Translations under genes and position numbers: made by a program | Shown: positions 56,608 to 64,000 of the stretch, piece by piece | How the letters are laid out: each line of letters starts with the position of its first letter | How positions within the stretch are numbered: the first letter of the stretch is position 1 | From: Manihot esculenta | Taxonomy: Eukaryota > Streptophyta > Magnoliopsida > Malpighiales > Euphorbiaceae | Assembly (NCBI RefSeq): GCF_001659605.2 | Contig: NC_035169.2 | Location: forward strand, 17,484,263-17,548,262 | DNA length: 64,000 bases | Direction of reading: 5' to 3' | The notes under the pieces: generated by a model | What the model was told of the DNA's origin: nothing | Database searches by the model: none | Seen by the model: only the letters and a program-made list of their open reading frames with translations

Positions 56608-56856
56608 GGCACTTTCGGCGGCAGGTTCGGCGGCCGAAAGTCCCTCCAGAGCCAAAAGTCAGGCAGGTTCAGCGGCACCTTCGACGGCCGAAACTCCCAG
56701 ACAGAGGCGAAACTCATGCATGTTCGGCGGCACTTTCGGCGGCCGAAACTCCCAAACAGAGACGAAAGTCTCCTTTCGGGGGCAAGCTTCGGCAGCCGAA
56801 GGCTGCTTCCACAAGCATGTTCGGCGGCCGAAAGTTCCTTCGGCTGCCGAACCTGG
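56608..56856 (-). repeat. TTCGGC palindrome cluster, solo LTR 2 (internal cluster)
   Basis: TTCGGCGGCCGAA at about 56626, 56736 and 56820 plus degenerate units; linkers CTCCCAGACAGAG and CTCCAGAGCC. Confidence 0.88.
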
Positions 56857-57391
56857 TTTCTCCCTTAGTGGCAGAAACTCAGCTCTTCAATGCATATACG
56901 CCTCCCATTCCATCCAAACATGCATAAACCTATTCTACAACACACATACACAAGCATACAAGCTCCTAGGGGCTTCAAACTATCTAAAACCCCATCTACA
57001 ACACATCAATCATGCATTTGCAAGCCACATTGTTCAAAAACACCACATAAACTCATAAACCTAACCATAAGCTAAACATGCATTCTACCCCATAGATCTT
57101 TATAAAACTTACTTAAAACATGCAATGAGCTTAAGATCGGCTCTTACCTCTTGAAGATCGAGAAAGAGACGACCTAATCTTGGAGATGGGAGATTTTCAA
57201 CTTCCTTGGGTCTCAAAGCTCAAAACTTGAAAATCTTCAAAACAAGATGAAAACTTGTGAAAATCGTGAAAGATTTGAAGGAAGAACTCAAAGATTGGTG
57301 AGGGACGGCGGAGAGCTCACCTTGGCCGAAAATGGGGAGAAAAGCTCGCCCATTTCGGCTAAGGGACCCTTTTATAGTGGCTGGCCAGGCC

Positions 57392-57540
57392 ATGTTCGGA
57401 GGCCGAACGTGCCTCCGCATGCATGCCATGTTCGGCGGCCGAACCTGGACTTCCCTCACTTATGCCTTCGGGGGCCTAAGGCACACCCGAAATGCCTGCA
57501 TGTTCGGCGGCTGAACTTGAGGTTCGGCGGCCGAACCTGG
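57392..57540 (-). repeat. TTCGGC palindrome cluster, solo LTR 2 (promoter-proximal)
   Basis: TTCGGAGGCCGAA, TTCGGCGGCCGAA (two) and TTCGGCGGCTGAA next to the TATAAAA at 57376-57370. Confidence 0.86.
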
Positions 57541-58153
57541 GTTTTCCTCCAAGGTTGTTTTCATGCAAAAACTCATTTCCTTCTCACTTAAAACCATGAA
57601 AAACATTAAAACATTTTATGAAAACATGTTTCTACCCTACTAGAGGCTTCCGACATCCAAGATTCCACCGGACGGTAGGAATTCCGATACCGGAGTCTAG
57701 CCGGGTATTACAAGGATAGTAGTGGACATGATGTATTTGTAAAGTTATGTAATAATGTAAAAGTATGTATTGAAATGTAAGGATATGTAATGACATGTCA
57801 TGGTTAGAGTTGTGCTTTGCCCCAGTCATGTATGGCTAATCCCTTTTGGCACATGATCTTTCTCAAATGTTTTAATGATGTTTTATGCAAACCAAGCTTA
57901 ATGTATGATATGTTGCCCCATTGGAGCATTTGATGAGGGCTTCAGTGTGGGGTTTTAAGTTTATGGATTTGTGCATGCACAGGTTAAGCTTGGTAAAGGA
58001 AAGAAAAAGTTTAAAGTTTCAGGTTTATGTTTGATCATGTATGGGATTTAACTGGTTTACAGGATGTATGTTAGGCTTGCTACGGGTCCCGGCGACCTTA
58101 AGTCGATCTGGATCATAGCGCCGGTAGCGGTCCAATTTTTGGGTCATTACAGA

Positions 58154-58167
58154 TCGGTATCAGAGCC
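58154..58167 (+). promoter_or_regulatory. Primer-binding site, initiator tRNA-Met (element G2)
   Basis: TCGGTATCAGAGCC, one base off the initiator tRNA-Met PBS, two bases after the LTR. Confidence 0.82.
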
Positions 58168-58424
58168 CTAGGTTCATATGGTCGGACCTATAGTGTGTCG
58201 GGCTCATAAAGGTTATAGAAGGGCAAGCACAATAGGAAGATCATGTCCACTAGGATAGGATGTGGAGTCCTGTCTTGTATGATGATGTGTAATTCCATGA
58301 CTAAAGACATGTGCATTAATGATATGCTATGTATGTGATGGATGTGATGAGGATTCATGTGTTCTCACATGGGTCATATGATGTTAATGCTCAAGTGTGT
58401 GTGTTGTGCTTTTCAGAAAGCAGG

Positions 58425-59990
58425 ATGAGAGGAACTCGTCGATCTGCTAGATTGATTGGAGCTCCGCCAGAGAATGAGGGCATGGATGCCCACCCCCCTG
58501 CTCTGCAAAGGGCAAGGTCTTGTAGGACTAGTAGAGAAGGAACATCAAGGGACCCTAGAAGGTCTTTTGATGCAAGCAGAAGGGGATCAGTTTTGGGCAG
58601 AATGTCAGATGATGTGAGGGAATCAGAGGAGGATGATCAGAGAAGAGATAGTAGTCTGGGCATGAGTATGTCAGTAGAGGGTATGGAAGAGTCCCAAGGA
58701 GGCACTCAAGCCTCGGGTTTTGTTCACCCACCCCAGTACCAACCCTATCCACAAGGCCTAGGGTATCCGATGGGGAGTACATCGGATTATTCCAGTTACC
58801 ACCCATACCCCACCTTCATGCCCTATCCTCCCTTTTACCCACCGTACCCACAGTACCCCATGTTTCCACCCTCATCCTTTCACCCAGGTCCAGCAAACCC
58901 TAACCCAGGGAATGCTGCACCTCCTCCACCGCCAACAGAACCAATAGTTCCTGATGTCCAGATACCCAAACCTAGCTCATCAGTTGGGGGTAAGGTAAAG
59001 ATGACAGATTACCTAAAGTTGGATGCTCCCAAGTTTGAAATAGGTGATGACCCTTTTGAGTATCTCAGAACGGTAAAGATGATAACTGATGAGTTGGGAG
59101 CAAGTGACAGTAGAGCCATTCAGATGGCAGGGTTCACATTGAAATGTAAGAAGGCAAGGGAATGGTTCAAAAACTATGTGGACCCAAGGTTGGAAAGCTT
59201 ATCCTAGGAGCAGTTTGCCAATGAGTTTGCAGGATGGGCTTTTCCAGATAGTTCCAGAGAGCTGAGGATGATTGAGTTTGAGCAGCTGAGGCAGACGGAA
59301 GAGATGAGTGTAGATGAGTTTACCGACAAGTTTTTGGAATTGTTGTCGTATGTGGGGCAAGCCTATGATAGTAATCAGAAGAGAGCAAGGAGGTATACCA
59401 TGAGACTCCACTCCAGGTATTCCTCTTTAATCCAATTTGCAGAGAGGGAGAGTTTCCATGCTATAGTGGATATGGCTCGGAAGATGGAGGCTAGTGCCAT
59501 CATTCAGGGGTCAGTTAATCAGTCTGTGGCACAGTCTTCGGGTTCTAAAGTCCCGGGGACGAGTGATGTTAATCTCTCCTCTTTGAACGATGCTACCATG
59601 AAAAGTAAAAAGGGTGACAGAGGCCTCAGAAGGTCGAAGAAGAACAAGTTCTGAAGTCGGATAAAGTCTGGTCTGGGATTAGAAGGTGGCTCGAGTTTAG
59701 GCACGGAGGTTGCAGAGTGTACGAGGTGCGGTAGACCGCACAAGGGAGTCTGTCGAATTGGGACTACAGCATGTTACAGATGCGGCCAGGAGGGACACAT
59801 AGCTTGGGAGTGTCCTAGGGTAGCTTTGATGGCACCGTCCCATCAGACAGCTCCAGGCGGTATGGCTCAACCAGTAGCTCCAGCCATGTTTCAGGGCAGT
59901 GATTGAGGTAGAGGAAGGGAGGCAGCCCCTTCTTCAGCAGGTTCCCTAGGTGAAGGTCCACCAGCTCCAGCTCGGATCTTCTCCATGGCA
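58425..59990 (+). pseudogene. gag of element G2
   Basis: ATG at 58425 ([15 protein letters not shown]). TAG at 59205-59207, TGA at 59652-59654 and TGA near 59903 break one frame. Sequence parallels G1 gag ([38 protein letters not shown]) and includes a CCHC knuckle CYRCGQEGHIAWEC near 59773-59814. Pro/Tyr-rich N-terminal tail (YPPFYPPYPQYP). Confidence 0.87.
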
Positions 59991-60520
59991 CAACAGGAGG
60001 CTAACACATCGGACATGGCGGTGACAGGTAATCTCATTCTCTTATGTTTTGATGTGTATGCTGTAATGAACCCTGAAATTTCTCTTTCTTTGTTGTTTCG
60101 AGAGCCGTAGATAGAGTGGGTTGGATAGCTTTTGGGTAAGAGTGTCCCCTTTGGGTCAGTGGACCCAAGCGTGATCCATCAGTGGCAGAGTCAGTCTGTC
60201 GGTATAGTTCAGAGTGTGTTGTGAGTAGATGCCTTCCAGCCGACCTAGTGGTTCTAGATTTGACTGATTCTGAGGTCATTCTAGGGATGGATTGGCTTTC
60301 TGCTCATAGTGCTACCTTGGATAGCAGAGACGAGGTAGTCAGGTTCAGAGTTCAGGATGGATCAGAGGTAGTCCTTAGAGAGGACAAGGTTGGGATACCT
60401 AGAGGTTTGATATCAGTCCCTCAGGCTTGTAGGTTACTCAGGAGAGATTATCAGGAGTTTTTAGCTCTTGTGAGGGAGTCAGTAGTCAGGTCAGGGAACC
60501 CGTCTCAGTGCCCGTAGTCA
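59991..60520 (+). pseudogene. Protease of element G2
   Basis: Degenerate region matching G1 protease. The catalytic motif is no longer legible at about 60070 (MNPEIS in place of MDPGVS). Downstream [30 protein letters not shown] is clear in frame 60182-60517. Confidence 0.78.
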
Positions 60521-61984
60521 GAAAGTTCTTAGATGTTTTCCCAGACAGGCCGTCGGGTGTACCATCTACTAGGGGGATGGAGTTTTAAATGAAAGTGATA
60601 ATGGGGACCAGAGCCGTCCCTACCCCTCCCCATAGGGTGAAACCTGCAGAGGTAAAGGAGCAGAAAGAGCAGTTATAAAAGTTGGTAGCCAAGGGTTTCA
60701 TCCGACTGAGTACCTCGCCCTGTGATACTCTAGTGTTGGTTGTGAAAATGAAGGATGGATCCCTAGGACTTTGTATCGACTACCAGTCGTTGAACAAAGT
60801 CTCTACCCAGAACAAGTATTTGTTACCTTGGATCGACGATCTATTTTAAACCAGCTAGCAGGAGCTGGTTGCCTTTCCAAGATAGATCTGAAGTCCAGGT
60901 ACCATCAGTTAAGATCAAGGAAGAAGATGTACCGAAGACGGTGTTTAGAATCAGATATGGGCACTATGAGTTCCTAGTAATGTCGTTCGAGTTAATGAAC
61001 GCCCCTACAGCATTCATGGATCTCATAAGCAGAGTTTTAGTCGGTTTTTGGATCACTTCGTTATTGTCTTCATTGACGGTACCTCGGAGAGTTCCAAAAA
61101 TACAGAAAAGTATGCCCATTATCTGAGGTTAGGATTGCAGATCCTAAGAGAACATGGCTTGGATGCCCAGTTCTCCAAATGTGAGTTCCGGTCAAGGAGC
61201 ATATCTTTCTTGGGTCATGGTATGTCGGAAAAAGAAAAGTGAGGTAGACCTCTAGAAAGTTGAAGTTGTAGCTGACTAGCCCAGGCCCATTGCAGTGACA
61301 AAGATCAAGAGCTTTTTGGGTTGGGCAGGTTACCTACTGGAGGTTCATCCAGAACTTCTCTAGAGTTGCCGCTCCTATGACCAGATGGATCAAGAAGAAC
61401 CAGAGGGTTGTGTGGTCTTCTCAGTGTGAAGAGAGCTTTGAAGAGCCGAAGAAAAGGTTGACGTCAGCACCGGTGGTAGCTCTGCCTACCAGTAATGAAG
61501 ATTTCGCACTGTTCTGTGACGCGTCCCGTGTGGGGTTAGATTGTGTGTTAGTGCAAGTGATGGGGTAATTGCTTATGTTTCTAGGTAGCTGAAGAAGCAT
61601 GAGTTGAATTATCCTACACATGATCTAGAGATGGCAGTTGTAATCTTTGCACTCAAGATGTGGAGGCATTACCTTCATGGGGTAAAATGTGAGATCTTTA
61701 CAGATCATAACAGTTGGCAGTACATCTTGAGTCAGTTAGAGTTGAACCTAAGGCAGAGAAGATGGGTAGAACTGCATAGTGACTATGATTGCAAGATCCA
61801 ATATCGTCTGGGTGAGGCAAATGTTATGTTAGACGTCCTCAGCTGGAGATCACTTGGCAGTTTATCCCATATTACAGTGGAGAGAAGGCCGGTGGTTAGA
61901 GAAAGAAGTAGAACTGCTGTGAGTCAGCGAAAAAGTTGTGTAGAGTTCCAGAAGGGGGAAGAGTTTTATCAGAGTGCGCAGTGA
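60521..61984 (+). pseudogene. Reverse transcriptase and RNase H of element G2
   Basis: RT fragments are spread over frames: KMYRRR region, [17 protein letters not shown], and VFIDGTSES where G1 has VFIDDILVY, so the second catalytic Asp is lost with a small deletion. RNase H follows ([49 protein letters not shown]). Multiple frameshifts and stops. Confidence 0.85.
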
Positions 61985-62043
61985 AAGCTTGTTAAGGTCT
62001 AGGAGAAGATTGTGGTATTGCTGGGGGTGTCTCCTAAGAGAGG

Positions 62044-62290
62044 GTGATTCGTTATGGGAAAAAGGGTAAACTAACTCTAAGATACATCGGACCCTTTGAA
62101 ATCCTGCAAAGGATTGGGAATGTATCCTACGAGTTAGATTTGCCCACTTCAATGGAAGAGATCCATCCGTTTTTCCATGTTTCCACGGTATATGAGTTCG
62201 TGTCGGATCCGAGTGAGGTTCTTAAAGGAACCAGAGGTGGAGATCGTAGAGGATCTCACCTATGTTGAGTAGCTAGTACGGACCGCAGAC
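62044..62290 (+). pseudogene. Integrase C-terminal fragment of element G2
   Basis: Encodes GKLTLRYIGPFEILQRIGNVSYELDLP and HPFFHVSTVYEFVSDPSEVL, the typical end of Del/Tekay integrase. The zinc domain and DDE core are deleted between ~61900 and ~62040. Chromodomain not evident. Confidence 0.82.
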
Positions 62291-62515
62291 ACGCAAGTCA
62301 GAAAGTGTGGAAACAAGGAAATCCCGATGGTGAAAGTCCCTTGGAATCACCTTAAGATGAAAAGTGCACCTGGGAGACCGGGAGTTCATACTCCAGTGGT
62401 ACCGTGTTTCTCTATAGACTAGAGTTTATGTGTTGTTATGATTGTGTTTATGTTATGTTTATGCATGTGCTAGTTGAGGAACATTCGGGGACGAATGTTC
62501 TTAAGGGGGGAAGAA
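62291..62515 (+). other. 3' noncoding region and polypurine tract of element G2
   Basis: Short noncoding tail ending TTAAGGGGGGAAGAA (62501-62515) immediately before the 3' LTR; the G-run is the polypurine tract. A small inverted repeat, GAACATTCGGGGACGAATGTTC, lies at 62479-62500. Confidence 0.82.
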
Positions 62516-62707
62516 TGTAATACCCGGCTAGATTTCGGCATCGGAATCCCTACTTTCCGGCGGAATCTCCGTTGGAATCTGGAATTCTGAAGATGCCAGA
62601 GTCTTCTAGAAGGGTAAAGTGTGCTTTTAAAATGTTTTCACATAATTTTATGGTTTTTAATGGAAAAGAAATGAGTTTCTAAAGGTTTAGGCCAGGGAGG
62701 CATTTGC

Positions 62708-62862
62708 CAGGTTCGGCCGCCGAAAGTGAAGTTCGGCCGCCGAACATGGGAAGGTTTCGGGAGCACTTTTGGCCTCCGAAAGCTTTATTTGAACGAACCA
62801 AGGTTCTGTCGCCGAACATGCATGAGTTTAGGGGGCACGTTAGGCTGCCGAAGGTGGTTGAC
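62708..62862 (+). repeat. TTCGGC palindrome cluster, element G2 3' LTR (promoter-proximal)
   Basis: Perfect TTCGGCCGCCGAA at about 62711 and 62731, degenerate TTTGGCCTCCGAA and TTCTGTCGCCGAA; followed by TATAAA. Confidence 0.88.
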
Positions 62863-63521
62863 CAGGCCACCTATAAAGAGCCCTCAGATCGGAAATGGGC
62901 GAGTTTTCTCCCCATTCTCGAGCTCAGGTGATTTTTTGTCCTCCTTTGGTCGTTTTCATGCTTTCTCTACCCATCCCTCAAGTTTTCATGAGTTCTACCC
63001 TTGTTTTGAAGTTTTGAAGCTTAAATAGAAGTTTGGGAGCTTGGAGGCCTTTGGAGCTTGGATCCTCCACACCTCCGAATCAGGGATCGCACCAACCCTA
63101 GATATTCAAGAGGTAAGTGTAGATCCTTGCTTCCCTTTGTGTTTAATGAAGTTTTAAGAGGTTTTAATGGTTGTGTATGGGTAGATATGCATGTTTAGGC
63201 TTATGTGGGTTTTGTGCCCAATGTGTGTTTATGTGCTGATTGTTGGGGGCTTGGACTAGTGTTTATGCCCTATATGCATGTTGGAGAGTGTATGCATGAT
63301 TGGGAGAGGGCAAGTGAGATTATGGGTTGTTTTAATGGTTTTGGCTTATGTGGGTCATAAGCTATTTATGTATGCTTTTTGATGTTGTTTTTGGAGTTTA
63401 ATCTAGTTGTTAAGCTCCTCTATGAATGGTTAAGGAGTTATGCATGTTTTTGAGAGGTTGAATGCATGTTTAGGATGTTTGGAGGCTTGTTTGTGCATGA
63501 GGTTGAGTTCTGGATGAACTC

Positions 63522-63772
63522 AGGTTCAGCAGCCGAAGGGTCTTTCGGCCGCCGAACCTGCCTGTGGAGGCAGCTTTTGGCTGCCGAACCTTGCCCCCGA
63601 AAGTTGGACTTTCGGCTCTGGAGGGGAGATTCGGCTGCCGAAGGTGCCGCCGAACATGCATGACTTTCGTCTCTGGGAAGGACTTTCGGCTGCCGAAGGT
63701 GCCACTGAAAGTGGCTGAGCTTCGGCTCTGGAGGGACTTTCGGCCGCCGAACCTGCCGCCGAAAGTGTCCTG
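63522..63772 (+). repeat. TTCGGC palindrome cluster, element G2 3' LTR (internal cluster)
   Basis: TTTCGGCCGCCGAACC, TTTGGCTGCCGAACC, TTCGGCTGCCGAAGG and related units with CTCTGGAGGG linkers. Confidence 0.88.
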
Positions 63773-64000
63773 TTCAGCCTTTTCTTGGGTGTTTTCTATG
63801 CATGCTTTGGTGATGTTTTAGGAGGTTTTTGGGGAGTTGTTTATGAGTTGTTTAGAGTGTGTTTGGTCCCTCATTTGAGTCCACCTGTGTAGGATCGGAC
63901 CCGAGGAACCGAGGTGTTCAGCAGTGAGTTAGCTGCTTCAGAGTTTGTCCAAAGCTAGCCAGAGGTGAGTGGAACTGAACTAAGTTTTAAATAAATCGAA

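Larger units (their letters stand above)
55449..57712 (-). mobile_element. Solo LTR 2 of a Del/Tekay-like element nested in element G2's LTR
   Basis: 2264 bp, TGTAACGACCC to GGGTATTACA, with perfect target duplication AGGAT (55444-55448, 57713-57717). Opposite orientation to G2. Minus-strand TATAAAA at 57376-57370. TTCGGC clusters at 56608-56856 and 57392-57540. Three ~45-bp GTGCCAGGGGCGTAGTGCAGG subrepeats at 56068-56215. No genes. Confidence 0.93.
53337..58151 (+). repeat. Element G2 5' LTR, split by solo LTR 2
   Basis: About 2546 bp without the nested LTR. TATAAAG at 53703-53709. A ~64-bp direct repeat (TTGGACTAGTGTTTATGCCC) at 54081-54205. Three ~43-bp subrepeats with GGCCGTATCGCCCCTGGCAC at 55078-55193. 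No genes. Confidence 0.88.
53337..64000 (+). mobile_element. Element G2: decayed Del/Tekay-like Ty3/gypsy retrotransposon in a 5S spacer (right end outside window)
   Basis: 5' LTR 53337-58151 (contains a solo LTR), internal 58152-62515, 3' LTR from 62516 to beyond the window. LTR begins TGTAATACCC and ends GGGTCATTACA. Same family as G1 by gag sequence. All ORFs are broken by stops, frameshifts and deletions, and most of integrase is missing. The right target duplication lies outside the window. Confidence 0.9.
62516..64000 (+). repeat. Element G2 3' LTR (runs off the window)
   Basis: Aligns with 53337-~54870 of the 5' LTR. TATAAA at 62872-62877. Lacks one perfect palindrome unit found in the 5' copy at ~53620-53650. 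The ~64-bp duplication of the 5' LTR is absent; instead an insertion GTGTATGCATGATTGGGAG sits there. Confidence 0.9.

Overview
The window is repeat-rich plant nuclear DNA with no recognisable host protein-coding gene. The evidence for a plant, most likely a eudicot, is a tandem 5S rDNA array with plant-type 5S sequence, Athila-type, chromovirus-type and Ty1/copia LTR retrotransposons, and primer-binding sites matching plant tRNA-Asp and initiator tRNA-Met. I cannot name the species from sequence alone; the satellite, 5S array and CRM-like element together suggest pericentromeric heterochromatin (inference).

Layout. (1) 1-2535 and 15496-18153: one AT-rich satellite with a ~233-bp monomer, split by an Athila-type element (element A, 2536-15495, minus strand, TSD ACAGC). 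A's left LTR is itself split by a young CRM-like chromovirus (3750-7843). (2) 18154-29502: a Ty1/copia element (D) whose 5' LTR contains a minus-strand Del/Tekay-like element (G1, 18230-24904). D runs through gag, protease and integrase and then stops abruptly inside a 5S gene. (3) 29503-50869: a plus-strand 5S array with ~480-525 bp units. It is interrupted by a Tekay-like solo LTR (30207-32398) and by an Athila-like non-autonomous element (B, 37676-49347) with a second one (C, 38022-43855) nested in its 5' LTR. (4) 50870-51108: a copia RNase H fragment on the minus strand. (5) 51109-53336: 5S units in minus orientation. (6) 53337 to the window end: a decayed plus-strand Tekay-like element (G2) with another solo LTR (55449-57712) in its 5' LTR.

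Two observations stand out. First, the copia/5S junctions at ~29.50 kb and ~51.11 kb carry complementary halves of one 5S gene (nt ~74-119 and nt 1-~76) and of one copia pol gene. This fits a single ~21.6-kb inversion that flipped the left part of a formerly one-directional 5S array. Second, a 13-bp odd palindrome, TTCGGC-C-GCCGAA, recurs dozens of times in both the Athila-like and the Tekay-like families. Its central base has a fixed orientation relative to transcription, it lies next to LTR TATA boxes, and inside coding regions it is read in different frames (SAAEP and FRPPN). It therefore looks like a DNA-level element shared between unrelated retrotransposons. All 5S copies also share a variant helix IV in which a G-C pair has become A-U.

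All protein-coding features are retrotransposon genes and nearly all are broken. Coordinates of boundaries were read by eye and may be off by a few bases.
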